NCBI GenBank assembly: GCA_030656615.1
Contig: JAUSOY010000005.1
Span: 1-64,000, forward strand
Direction: 5' to 3'
Source of the DNA: Bacteroidales bacterium
GTDB lineage: Bacteria > Bacteroidota > Bacteroidia > Bacteroidales > TTA-H9
DNA: 64,000 bases
Both the position numbers and the translations under genes were made by a program. The notes beneath the pieces are model-generated. The model made no database searches. It had not been told where the DNA came from and saw only the letters and a list, made by a program, of their open reading frames with translations. Of the stretch, positions 1 to 7,357 are shown in pieces. Within the stretch, counting starts at the first letter, position 1. The number at the start of each line of letters is the position of its first letter.

Positions 1-24
1 CTTAGTACATGACAAAAATCACAA
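1..24 (+). repeat. IS left terminal inverted repeat
   Basis: Starts CTTAGTACATGACAAAAAT and matches the complement of the right end with one mismatch over 19 bases, with weaker similarity beyond. Confidence 0.85.
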
Positions 25-109
25 ACAATTAATAATCAATAGTATATGTTAATAACTTAGTGATAACTATTGATGATAAAAATGATTTAAAATACTGATA
101 TTCAGTATC

Positions 110-1237
110 TTGAGTGAAATACTTGCAGGTATGGCACCAAGATACATGAACACCAGTATTGAGAGTAAAAATAGTATTTTACTCTCAACGTTATCAGAAG
201 TTTTCGGGGATAAAATGAATTTTGCCCGAATAAGGTTCTTTGGCTTATTTATTATGGCTCTTTGCAAAGTCCAAACCGTATGTTTTGAGAAATTGGCTAC
301 CAGTTTTGAGAATGAAGTGAAAGTAAATTCATCACTTCGAAGGATTCAGCGCTTTATGTCAGATTATCTGTTAGATACCAATCTGATAGCTCGATTAGTT
401 TTTGCACTACTTCCGCATAAACCGCCCTATCGTCTAGCGATGGATAGAACTAACTGGAAATTTGGTTCTGCAAACATCAATGTTCTGGTTGTTGCAATTG
501 TTTACCAAGGTGTTGCGTTCCCAATCCTGTTTACGATGATGCCTAAATTTGGCAATTCATCAACAAATGAAAGGATTGACCTGATGAACCGCTACATAGG
601 ATTGTTTGGCAAAGAGAGTATTGATTGCCTGTTGGCAGACAGAGAGTTTATTGGAGAGCATTGGCTGGGTTATCTTAATGCTAATCGAATTAGATACCAC
701 ATTCGCATTCGAGATAATTTCTGGGTCGACATTCCAAGAAATGGTCATCGGGTAAAAGCTTCATGGTTATTTAATAATATGAAAATCAATCAATATGCTT
801 TTTACAGCGGGATTGTTTATGTCAACGGCCAACTCTGTTATCTATCAGCTTCGAAAGTCAAAAACAAAAAAGGCGTACCTGAATTTCAGATTATTGTTTC
901 CTTTAACAAACCTGAGCAGGCGCAGTCATTGTATAAAGAACGATGGCAGATTGAGACTGCTTTTAAAGCTCTAAAGTCAAGTGGGTTCAACATTGAGGAC
1001 ACACATTTGACCGAAATGGAAAGGATAAGCAAGCTCTTCGCTCTATTTTTTGTCGCATTTGTTTGGGCGTACAAAGCAGGCATATACTTGAATGAAATTT
1101 GCCCTATCAAAATTAAAAAACATGGTAGAAAAGCAAAGAGCCTTTTTAAATATGGTCTGACATTCCTTGCTAATGTGTTATTTGGTAATGATTTAGATAA
1201 ATTTAAAGAATGTTGTAAATTTTTGTCATGTACTTAG
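110..1237 (+). CDS. IS4-family DDE transposase
   Basis: This transposase cuts and joins the ends of the surrounding insertion sequence. The RNase H-like catalytic triad is visible as D112 (in MDRTNW), D177 (in LLADREF) and E282. E282 belongs to the IS4 hallmark Y-x2-R-x3-E-x6-K (Y275, R278, E282, K289). All three acidic residues are present and the frame is open, so the enzyme could be active. The first possible start is TTG at 110; ATG at 131 (residue 8) is a likelier start. The TAG stop lies within the right terminal inverted repeat. No second IS gene is present, and the only neighbour is the gene it interrupts. Confidence 0.9.
   Translation: MSEILAGMAPRYMNTSIESKNSILLSTLSEVFGDKMNFARIRFFGLFIMALCKVQTVCFEKLATSFENEVKVNSSLRRIQRFMSDYLLDTNLIARLVFALLPHKPPYRLAMDRTNWKFGSANINVLVVAIVYQGVAFPILFTMMPKFGNSSTNERIDLMNRYIGLFGKESIDCLLADREFIGEHWLGYLNANRIRYHIRIRDNFWVDIPRNGHRVKASWLFNNMKINQYAFYSGIVYVNGQLCYLSASKVKNKKGVPEFQIIVSFNKPEQAQSLYKERWQIETAFKALKSSGFNIEDTHLTEMERISKLFALFFVAFVWAYKAGIYLNEICPIKIKKHGRKAKSLFKYGLTFLANVLFGNDLDKFKECCKFLSCT
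1214..1237 (-). repeat. IS right terminal inverted repeat
   Basis: Read on the minus strand it begins CTAAGTACATGACAAAAAT. It contains the transposase stop codon and also supplies the premature stop of the interrupted metalloprotease gene on the other strand. Confidence 0.85.
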
Positions 1238-1953
1238 AATTTGTTGATTTTGTCTACACCATAGGTATCTAACATCCAACGGATTAAACATCCGATCTGT
1301 GGATAATAGGCATATTCGGGTATGGAGTCGTTGTATAACAAATCAGAGGGCTTTAATAATTTCCCATGTTTCTTAATCCTAACCAAGGTTGAATCGATGC
1401 GCTGGCGGGTCAGAATACCATTTTTGTTTTCGGTTCCATAATTTCCATCAAGTGCATTTGAATACCCTTCCCCGAAAAATCGTGTTTTTATATTTCCTAA
1501 TTCACTAAGTGTGATGATATGAACCATTTCATGAACACCCAGATAATCCGTTTTATTCATTACGCTATTGTAGTATGGCTCCAGATGAAACGTAAGATAA
1601 ATATGTTTTTTAAATTTATTGAGACTTGCAAAACCACCACCATTTGTCCCGATTTTTTCCTGAGCTTCATCCGTATTGTAAAGAAATATCTTAACCTTTG
1701 AATCAAAATGGGTATTTAGTCGCTCATTGATAAAATCAATCACCAGCTCCTGCTCGTTTATAATGGCCTGAATGCTTGCGGAGTCCGGTGAAGTAGATTG
1801 GCTATAATTCAGGGGTCTTGTATACAAAATGATTCTTTTGCTCTTTGTTATAATCCACGGTCCTTTTATATCTGCTTTCCAGGCGCTTAGGCTTAAAATC
1901 AAAATTAGTAATATAATTATTTGTTTCAGCCCCCCCTGTATGTTTGCACGCAT
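1234..1953 (-). pseudogene. Secreted gluzincin-like metalloprotease, truncated by the IS
   Basis: The N-terminus carries a hydrophobic segment (IIILLILILSLSAW, residues 12-25) that looks like a signal peptide. Near the middle is a zinc-metalloprotease HExxH motif (HEMVH, within LGVHEMVHI), followed by a glutamate-rich FFGEGYSNAL that could supply the third ligand, as in gluzincins. The frame is open for 239 residues and ends at the insertion boundary: the last codon uses the final base of the IS and the TAA stop is in its inverted repeat. The terminal RWMLDTYGVDKINKF resembles the helix seen before the C-terminus of such proteins, so a modest C-terminal piece is probably missing. The exact family is uncertain; a secreted peptidase is well supported. 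Confidence 0.7.
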
Positions 1954-2182
1954 AACCGCTCAGTTTTGTAAAGAATTAAAATTACAAAATACTTTTTACT
2001 TATAAATGGTGTGTACAATTTTTGAGAGCATCGGCAGGGAATAACCGCTGTGGTTATTCATAAAAACTGAAAGAGCTGTAAATGCCAAATGTTGGAAGGC
2101 ATTCACAGAACGTGCATTTTAAGTGCAGATTTAACAAAACTTAGTTTTGCTATAAGCGATTGTAAAACCGTCCCCTCAAAAA

Positions 2183-2220
2183 AAGACCCTCTGATAATTT
2201 GATGATAATCAGAGGGTCTT
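2183..2220 (-). terminator. Rho-independent terminator after the GIY-YIG gene
   Basis: A perfect 13-bp stem (AAGACCCTCTGAT / ATCAGAGGGTCTT) with a 12-nt loop. On the minus strand it runs into seven T residues, so it should end the tRNA-Arg/GIY-YIG transcript. The rest of 1954-2228 shows no gene. Confidence 0.8.
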
Positions 2221-2228
2221 GGCTTAAT

Positions 2229-2297
2229 TTTGTAGCCCCAACAGGACTCCCTGCCTGCGTGTCTGCGTCAGCAGTCAGGCAGGGAACCTGTATTTAA
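2229..2297 (-). repeat. Copy of the tRNA-Arg 3' end (T arm and acceptor), interrupted
   Basis: Positions 2229-2249 are identical to 2566-2586, and 2284-2297 are identical to 2587-2600. Together they reproduce the last part of the tRNA-Arg gene at 2570-2641 plus a few flanking bases. The copy lies 337 bp downstream of the tRNA in the same orientation, with the GIY-YIG gene between. This is the arrangement left by integration at a tRNA 3' end. The copy is broken in the T loop by a 34-bp palindromic insertion. Confidence 0.85.
2250..2283. repeat. 34-bp palindromic insertion in the tRNA copy
   Basis: The insert begins CCTGCCTG and ends CAGGCAGG, a perfect 8-bp stem around an 18-nt loop. It sits exactly between the C and G of the T-loop sequence TTCGAGT in the duplicated tRNA segment, while the true tRNA is uninterrupted. 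It looks like a REP-type mobile palindrome. Confidence 0.75.
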
Positions 2298-2537
2298 TTT
2301 TAGTCTGTATTGTTTAAGCCATCGTCTTCCGGTGGTAGATTTGAAATAAATTTCAGGTTTTCTGGCAGAAGGGTAGTCGTGGCATTGCTCAGAGTACAGT
2401 AATTTCCATGGTTTGAAAGCCTTGGTATATCTGTTTTTCCCAGCATTATGTTCTTTGAGTCTTCGTTCTAAATCCGAAGAAATACCGATATAAATTTCGG
2501 CGTTAATGTCGTTGGTAAGAGCATATAGATAAACCAT
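2268..2537 (-). CDS. GIY-YIG nuclease domain protein beside tRNA-Arg
   Basis: An 89-residue single-domain protein with the GIY-YIG fold signature: the first motif near the N-terminus (YLYAL, with YIG about 12 residues later), the arginine-containing helix ERRLKEHN, and the conserved glutamate in PEIYFKS. Stand-alone proteins of this size belong to the UPF0213-like group, whose substrate is generally unknown; UvrC and homing nucleases share the fold. The gene lies 32 nt downstream of tRNA-Arg on the same strand, so the two may be cotranscribed. Its last codons (NTGSLPDC) run into the copied T arm. Without the 34-bp palindrome the frame would continue NTGSSPVGAT through the acceptor stem, so the present C-terminus is a product of that insertion. 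Confidence 0.8.
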   Translation of the reverse strand: MVYLYALTNDINAEIYIGISSDLERRLKEHNAGKNRYTKAFKPWKLLYSEQCHDYPSARKPEIYFKSTTGRRWLKQYRLKLNTGSLPDC

Positions 2538-2569
2538 ACAAAGAAGGCTCCCTTTTATGGCAGCCTTTG

Positions 2570-2641
2570 TAGCCCCAACAGGACTCGAACCTGTATTTAA
2601 AGTTTAGGAAACTTCCGTTCTATCCCTTGAACTATGGGGCC
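2570..2641 (-). tRNA. tRNA-Arg (anticodon CCU)
   Basis: On the minus strand the sequence folds as a 7-bp acceptor (GGCCCCA with TGGGGCT, first pair G-U), D stem GTTC/GAAC, anticodon stem GAAGT/ACTTT with loop TTCCTAA (anticodon CCT), a 4-nt variable loop, T stem ACAGG/CCTGT with loop TTCGAGT, and discriminator A. CCA is not encoded. This reads AGG codons. Confidence 0.93.
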
Positions 2642-2757
2642 TTCTTTTCAGGCTGCAAATTTCGATATTTTTTTCCATTCTAACAATCCTGATTTTCATT
2701 AACAAGCATTTTAAACGCCTTATGCCATAATCTTCCTTTTTTAACCTCCGAAATCCG

Positions 2758-2765
2758 TATTTTTG
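2758..2765 (+). promoter_or_regulatory. Candidate -7 promoter element upstream of ispF
   Basis: TATTTTTG matches the Bacteroidota -7 consensus TAnnTTTG, 24 bp before the first ATG. No clear -33 TTTG is seen. Confidence 0.35.
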
Positions 2766-2788
2766 TTTCTTACCCTAATACCTGTGTT

Positions 2789-3271
2789 ATGATGATGCCC
2801 CGGATTGGATTTGGATACGATGTACATGGCTTTGCCGATGATAGAGAATTATGGCTGGGTGGAATTAAGATTGACCACGAGAAGGGCTTATTAGGCCATT
2901 CGGATGCCGATGTCCTTATTCACGCTATTTGCGATGCGCTGCTTGGTGCTGCTGCCCTGGGCGATATCGGAAAGCATTTTCCGGATACTTCTTCCGATTT
3001 TAAAAACATCGATAGTAAAATTCTTCTGACTCACACCATCAAACTGATATCCCAAAAGGGATATGTCCCCGGGAATGTTGATGTCACCATCGCTCTGCAA
3101 AGACCCAAAATTGCTCCCCATATCGAAGCCATGCGCAAAACACTGGCCGGAATTATGAAAATGGATGTGGATGCTGTTTCCATCAAGGCCACTACCACCG
3201 AAAAGTTGGGCTTCGAAGGCCGCGAAGAGGGTGTTTCTGCCTATGCCATCGTAATGATTTTCCCTGTATAA
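2789..3271 (+). CDS. ispF: 2-C-methyl-D-erythritol 2,4-cyclodiphosphate synthase
   Basis: Cyclises CDP-ME 2-phosphate to MEcPP with release of CMP in the cytosolic MEP pathway for isoprenoids. The 160-residue length is normal. Visible hallmarks are GYDVH (the metal-binding Asp and His), GHSDADV with the third metal ligand, DIGKHFPD, and the C-terminal TTTEKLGFEGREEG substrate loop. Three consecutive ATG codons (2789, 2792, 2795) make the exact start ambiguous; the protein is complete with any of them. It is followed 37 nt later by ldcA on the same strand and may share its transcript. Confidence 0.96.
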   Translation: MMMPRIGFGYDVHGFADDRELWLGGIKIDHEKGLLGHSDADVLIHAICDALLGAAALGDIGKHFPDTSSDFKNIDSKILLTHTIKLISQKGYVPGNVDVTIALQRPKIAPHIEAMRKTLAGIMKMDVDAVSIKATTTEKLGFEGREEGVSAYAIVMIFPV

Positions 3272-3308
3272 GTTTAATAATATCCATGGATGATTACTGT
3301 AATGCATT

Positions 3309-4229
3309 ATGAATAAACCATATATAGCACCGCCTTCGTTAAAACCGGGGGATTTGATTCGCATTCTGGCTCCTTCAGGATACATACAAGCCAATAAAGT
3401 GGATGCCGCAATCCACAGCTTGCATAATGCAGGATTTATTACACTGGCATCGCCTACGGCCTATAAACAGCATTATATTTTCTCGGGAACGGATGAAGAA
3501 CGATTACTTGATTTACAAAATGCTCTGGATGATCCACAATGCAAAGCCATACTGATGACTCGCGGAGGATATGGGCTGCTTCGTATTATCGACAGACTCA
3601 ATTTTGAGAAGTTTCATCAATTTCCCAAATGGATTATTGGTTTTAGCGATATCACCGTTTTGCATTCGCGACTGCATCAACTAGGTTTTCAATCATTGCA
3701 TGCAACGATGTGTGCCGGGTTTTATGAAGAAGATACCTCGCCGGAAACCCTCCAAACCTTCTTCACGGCTTTGAAAGGCGGGGTTTTGAATTATACGGTA
3801 CCTTATGATGCGGCCAATGTTTTGGGAGATGCCGACGCGGTTTTATGTGGTGGAAATGCTGCCATGCTTTCTTCACTTTCGGGCAGCAAAGATGACATCA
3901 ATACGGATGGAAAGGTTTTATTTCTGGAAGAAGTGGGGGAGTACCTGTATCGTTTCGACCGTATTTTTTATACACTGAAACGCTCCGGCAGGCTCGAAAA
4001 CATCGCAGGACTTATTGTAGGCGGGCTGTCGGATATGAAAAATGGCGACACTCCTTTTGGCAAAACGCCCCATGAGCTCATACGGGATATTCTGGGCGAT
4101 AAAAAGATTCCCATTTGTTTTAATTTCCCCGCAGGACATATTTCTGATAATCGTGCCTTGATTTTTGGAAGAAAAATTCAATTAAAGGTCGATAAAAATC
4201 AATCACATATTATCTTTGTGAATGATTAA
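3309..4229 (+). CDS. ldcA: LD-carboxypeptidase (peptidase S66, muropeptide recycling)
   Basis: Cytoplasmic serine peptidase that removes the terminal D-Ala from tetrapeptide stems during murein recycling. The nucleophile is S113 in GFSDIT; the conserved glutamate is in FLEEVGE (around residue 208) and the histidine is H278 in FPAGHISDN, giving the S66 Ser-Glu-His triad. The 306-residue length is normal. There is no signal peptide, which fits the cytosolic role. It sits between ispF and yraN with a 12-nt gap to yraN, suggesting one operon. Confidence 0.93.
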   Translation: MNKPYIAPPSLKPGDLIRILAPSGYIQANKVDAAIHSLHNAGFITLASPTAYKQHYIFSGTDEERLLDLQNALDDPQCKAILMTRGGYGLLRIIDRLNFEKFHQFPKWIIGFSDITVLHSRLHQLGFQSLHATMCAGFYEEDTSPETLQTFFTALKGGVLNYTVPYDAANVLGDADAVLCGGNAAMLSSLSGSKDDINTDGKVLFLEEVGEYLYRFDRIFYTLKRSGRLENIAGLIVGGLSDMKNGDTPFGKTPHELIRDILGDKKIPICFNFPAGHISDNRALIFGRKIQLKVDKNQSHIIFVND

Positions 4230-4241
4230 AAAGTACTATCT

Positions 4242-4604
4242 ATGGCCGAACATAACGAACTGGGAAAGAATGGAGAAGAGCTTGCTCTTTTGCATTTGAA
4301 ATCTTTGAATTATGAAATTTTAGCCACGAATTACAAAGCGGGCCGCGACGAGCTGGATATTGTAGCCCGTGATGGCCAGATGTTGGTTGTGGTGGAGGTT
4401 AAAACGCGGGGCTCGGCTTTCTTTGGTGAACCCGAAACCTTTGTTTCGCGGCAAAAGCAAAGGACAATTATACGGGCGGCCAATCATTTTATCGAACGGA
4501 AAAACTTCTTCGGCGAAACCCGTTTCGACATCGTTTCTGTATTAGTTACGCCAAAAGGAAATCAATTGAATCATATAAAAGATGCTTTTTATCCTTTGGT
4601 GTAG
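4242..4604 (+). CDS. YraN/UPF0102 family predicted nuclease
   Basis: A 120-residue restriction-endonuclease-like protein. It shows the family pattern GKNGEELALLHLKSLNYEIL, then DELDIVARDG and VVVEVKTRG, which form a PD-(D/E)xK-type active site (Asp in ELDI, Glu-x-Lys in EVK). UPF0102 proteins are very widely conserved and their cellular substrate is not firmly established. The gene lies 12 nt after ldcA, and the repair gene downstream starts within 20 nt, so these three are probably transcribed together. Confidence 0.88.
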   Translation: MAEHNELGKNGEELALLHLKSLNYEILATNYKAGRDELDIVARDGQMLVVVEVKTRGSAFFGEPETFVSRQKQRTIIRAANHFIERKNFFGETRFDIVSVLVTPKGNQLNHIKDAFYPLV

Positions 4605-4618
4605 ATTTGCAAAAAATC

Positions 4619-5323
4619 ATGTTAAATTTTCACCCATTGACGCATTTAGTACTAAGTCCTCAGGAATATTGTCAAAGTTTAAGTCAGATATTTTCTTCTC
4701 ATGCTGACCCTCATCGTGCGGCAGCCAAGGAAAAATATATGCGTAATCTGTTTTCTTTTTATGGATTGCCTTCGCCTGTGCGTAAAGCACTGCAAGCCGA
4801 TTTCGTTAAAACCTACGGAAAACCTGCTGCTCATCAGTGGAAAGAAATTGTTGGTCTTTTATGGAAAGCTGAGCAGCGTGAATTACAATACGCCGCCCTC
4901 GAAATAAGTCTTCCGTTTATGAAAAAGGCATCGCCGCAGGATATTTTCTTTTTGGAAGAATTGATTATTTCCAAATCGTGGTGGGATACGGTGGATGGAT
5001 TGGCTGCTCAACATGCCGGCGCTTATTTTAAAAAATATTCGGAGCGGATTCCTGAAATTACAGAGCGCTGGATGCTTTCAGGAAACTTCTGGCTTCAACG
5101 ATCCTGCTTGCTGTTTCAGTTGAAGTATAAGGAAAAGACGGATTTTGACTTGTTATCCTCTTTCATCAATCGATTAAAACCGGATAAGGAGTTTTTTATT
5201 CAAAAGGCGATTGGATGGTCGTTGCGTGAGTACGCTAAAACACAAGCAGAAACTGTGAGAAGTTTTGTTGATGAAGCCGGTATCATTGGTCTGGCACGCC
5301 GCGAAGCCTTAAAACATTTGTAA
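4619..5323 (+). CDS. DNA alkylation repair protein, AlkD-like
   Basis: HEAT-repeat DNA glycosylase of the AlkD type, which excises bulky or cationic alkylated purines. The signature segments KSWWDTVDGLA and FIQKAIGWSLREYAKT are both present, with the WWD aspartate in the position of the catalytic Asp. I start it at ATG 4619 (234 residues) rather than TTG 4607, because the extra four residues have no support. It follows yraN closely on the same strand and ends at a terminator hairpin. Confidence 0.9.
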   Translation: MLNFHPLTHLVLSPQEYCQSLSQIFSSHADPHRAAAKEKYMRNLFSFYGLPSPVRKALQADFVKTYGKPAAHQWKEIVGLLWKAEQRELQYAALEISLPFMKKASPQDIFFLEELIISKSWWDTVDGLAAQHAGAYFKKYSERIPEITERWMLSGNFWLQRSCLLFQLKYKEKTDFDLLSSFINRLKPDKEFFIQKAIGWSLREYAKTQAETVRSFVDEAGIIGLARREALKHL

Positions 5324-5326
5324 AAA

Positions 5327-5357
5327 AAAGGCCATCCGGGGGATTTGGATGACCTTT
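5327..5357 (+). terminator. Terminator-like hairpin after the alkD-like gene
   Basis: Stem AAAGGCCATCC / GGATGACCTTT with one mismatch and a short GC-rich loop lies just after the stop codon. A-rich and T-rich flanks make it usable from both sides, where two convergent genes meet. Confidence 0.55.
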
Positions 5358-5381
5358 AAAAGCAGAAAAATGGTTTGATAA

Positions 5382-5837
5382 CTACTTTACGGCCGGATGA
5401 CGGTAATAGATTTTACCAACAATCTTCCAACCGTCCTCGAATTGATATAACGACAACCAATCGGTAAATATTTTCTCATTGTTACGCCAAAGTTCAAGTT
5501 TTACGATAGCGGCATCACCCACAATATCAAAATTCAGATATTTACAGAGAGTTGTTGGCGCATTTTGAAGGCTTTCCGGATTTTTTACCCTTCGCTCGGC
5601 AGCTGATTGTATCCAATTGTAAATCGGAAGTTTTTCGAGCATATTATTTTTGATAATCAACAGATCGAATCCCGGATGAAAACCTTTACGGGCTTCTTCC
5701 AAATCACCATTATTGTGAATGGCTTCAACATAGGCTTTATCGATAAGACTTTTGATGGCCAATTCATCGTTTTGCGCTTGTGCGGTGACGAACAGTGATA
5801 AAAAACCGGCAAAAACAAGAATAAAATACTTTTTCAT
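5382..5837 (-). CDS. Secreted NTF2-like (putative lumazine-binding) protein
   Basis: A 151-residue protein with a clear signal peptide (MKKYFILVFAGFLSLFVTAQAQ, split here as residues 1-22). The mature part has the cone-like NTF2 pattern: an N-terminal helix (ELAIKSLIDKAYVEAI), a central FHPGFDLLIIKNN, and a C-terminal strand pair ending LSLYQFEDGWKIVGKIYYRHP. This matches the Bacteroidota family annotated Lumazine_bd_2, for which no catalytic role is assigned. It follows the small gene at 5850 by 12 nt on the same strand. Confidence 0.75.
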   Translation of the reverse strand: MKKYFILVFAGFLSLFVTAQAQNDELAIKSLIDKAYVEAIHNNGDLEEARKGFHPGFDLLIIKNNMLEKLPIYNWIQSAAERRVKNPESLQNAPTTLCKYLNFDIVGDAAIVKLELWRNNEKIFTDWLSLYQFEDGWKIVGKIYYRHPAVK

Positions 5838-5849
5838 GGTGTGATTGTT

Positions 5850-6101
5850 TCAGGTCAATTTTTTTCTAAATGTAAGAACAATATCGGTACCACGATCTCC
5901 TTGAATATTGATGCATTCCCAATCTGATATGAGGCTTTCGATACGGTTTTTTATTCTTTGGACTATAGCATCCTCTAATGAATTTCTTTCCAGCATTTCT
6001 ACCCGAAATTTTAAAATGCCGGGACTTCCGGTGATGTTTACATCAATATTCAATTCGTGACCGGGTTCAGGTTTTGGGACCAAAATGGTGATTTCCTGCA
6101 T
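5850..6101 (-). CDS. Conserved small protein of unknown function
   Basis: I do not recognise this 83-residue protein. It has no signal peptide or membrane segment and reads as a small alpha/beta domain: strand ITILVP, a second strand (LNIDVNITGS), then a charged helix (LEDAIVQRIKNRIESLISDW) and a final strand with DIVLTFRKK. The frame is clean, has an ATG start, and sits 12 nt upstream of the secreted NTF2-like gene, which supports a real two-gene transcript. Confidence 0.55.
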   Translation of the reverse strand: MQEITILVPKPEPGHELNIDVNITGSPGILKFRVEMLERNSLEDAIVQRIKNRIESLISDWECINIQGDRGTDIVLTFRKKLT

Positions 6102-6254
6102 TGGCTCTGTTTTTTTTAGTCAATTCAATAAGTGTACCTGAATTGATAAACAAAAGAATTTCAATAACTTGTGAATGTGTAACCAGTCATTCATCTTGAT
6201 AAATGTCCGATGGAGTAAAAGCAAGTGTTCGTTATCGTACAGCAAATGAGGGTA

Positions 6255-6284
6255 TTGCAATATTGAGGGATACCATTATCTTTG
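6255..6284 (+). promoter_or_regulatory. Candidate promoter for msrC
   Basis: TTG at 6255-6257 and TATCTTTG at 6277-6284, 19 bp apart, match the Bacteroidota -33/-7 pattern. The predicted start of transcription (near 6291) lies downstream of the longest ORF start, so translation should begin at ATG 6302. Confidence 0.5.
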
Positions 6285-6301
6285 CTTTAAGACTTTATAC
6301 C

Positions 6302-6766
6302 ATGGATAAACGAAAAGAAGGACGATATTCGAGAATTTATGAGCAATTGAAGGGCTTATTAATCAAAACTTCAAACCCCGAAGCCCGTATGGCTACCATT
6401 TGTGCGGTACTCCACCATAAAATGGATGATTTTTTCTGGACGGGTTTTTATTGTCTTACAGAGGGTCAATTAATTGTTCGTACCTATCAGGGGCCGGTGG
6501 CATGTCAGGTTTTGGCTAAAGATACCGGGGTTTGCTGGGCAGCTATCAATCAGGGTAAAACTATGATTGTTCCGGATGTTGAAAAATTTCCGGGCCATAT
6601 CGCCTGCGATTCCCGCTCTAAATCTGAAATTGTTGTCCCATTATGCGATAAGAATAAAAAGATTGTTGGCGTTTTAGATGTTGACTCCGACAAATACGAA
6701 ACTTTTGATGAGATGGATGCCCTTTGGCTTGGTAAGATAGTTGATTTGATATATGAGCGTTCATAG
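6302..6766 (+). CDS. msrC: Free methionine-(R)-sulfoxide reductase (GAF domain)
   Basis: Reduces free L-methionine-(R)-sulfoxide using a thioredoxin-linked cysteine relay. The single GAF domain shows all three cysteines of the family: QGPVAC, GVCWAA and GHIACDS, followed by SEIVVPL and GVLDVDSD. Length from ATG 6302 is 154 residues, as usual for this enzyme. An upstream ATG at 6203 would add 33 residues with no counterpart in the family, and a promoter lies inside that extension. The 3' end overlaps the next gene by 14 nt, implying coupled translation. Confidence 0.92.
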   Translation: MDKRKEGRYSRIYEQLKGLLIKTSNPEARMATICAVLHHKMDDFFWTGFYCLTEGQLIVRTYQGPVACQVLAKDTGVCWAAINQGKTMIVPDVEKFPGHIACDSRSKSEIVVPLCDKNKKIVGVLDVDSDKYETFDEMDALWLGKIVDLIYERS

Positions 6767-7292
6767 CCTCATATCGTCGTTTTTCAGAGTATTGATTTTT
6801 TCGGTACTGTTGACTTCCTGTAATGTCATTTCTAATAGTGAACCAGAGGAGGCACTCGATTTTATTCATCAGCGCCAGGAAGGATTGGTAGAACCTCTTT
6901 TTACCTATCTTCAGAATATGGAAGTTTATGATTCAGCACAACTTGAAGAAGCTTACCGTTTGGTTTTAAACATTGCTGAGGGTTCGCTGGATGAAATTCG
7001 GCAGATGCCTCCCCCCGAAGGTGACACCGTATTTGTTTCGGCGGCCATTGAATTATTTTTTCAATACCATCAGGCTGTTATCATTGAACTTGATAGTATG
7101 AAAACACACATATTACGTTCAAAAACAGGACATCAATACACCGTTTTTCACCGTAGTTTGAGTGAACGTATCCGCGAAGCGGAGAAAAATTATATCAAGG
7201 CACAAAACAATTTCCGCCGTGAACACGTACCGCATTGGTCTCCCATAAAGGCCGATACCCTTGAATTTTCAGCCGATTCGATTCCTCATTAA
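6753..7292 (+). CDS. Lipoprotein of unknown function
   Basis: A 179-residue protein with a lipoprotein signal: hydrophobic stretch FFRVLIFSVLL then LTSC, so Cys23 is the likely lipidation site. The mature part is mostly helical and acidic (EEALDFIHQRQEGLVEP, SERIREAEKNYIKAQNNFRREH). I recognise no domain. It overlaps the 3' end of msrC by 14 nt. The last codons are followed by 65 nt before the convergent macroglobulin gene. Confidence 0.7.
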   Translation: MSVHSLISSFFRVLIFSVLLTSCNVISNSEPEEALDFIHQRQEGLVEPLFTYLQNMEVYDSAQLEEAYRLVLNIAEGSLDEIRQMPPPEGDTVFVSAAIELFFQYHQAVIIELDSMKTHILRSKTGHQYTVFHRSLSERIREAEKNYIKAQNNFRREHVPHWSPIKADTLEFSADSIPH

Positions 7293-7357
7293 CCGATTGA
7301 TTTCCTGAAGGTTAATAACCTATGAAGCGGAACTGAAATCAGGAAAACCGTTTCTTT

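Larger units (their letters stand above)
1..1237 (+). mobile_element. IS4-family insertion sequence, complete
   Basis: The first 19 bases of the window (CTTAGTACATGACAAAAAT) reappear in inverted form at 1219-1237 with one mismatch (CTAAG for CTTAG). These bracket a single DDE transposase gene. About 1.24 kb with one ORF is compact for the family. The right end falls inside a metalloprotease reading frame, so the element has inserted into and truncated that gene. The target-site duplication cannot be read because the left flank lies outside the window. The window starting exactly at the terminal repeat suggests an assembly break at a multi-copy element; that is an inference. Confidence 0.88.

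Noticed and set aside
2229-2297. Second tRNA gene
   Set aside because: Only the T arm and acceptor end are present and the T loop is interrupted by 34 bp, so no functional tRNA can be formed.
6203-6301. Longer start of msrC
   Set aside because: The extra residues have no counterpart in the family and contain a promoter-like pair.
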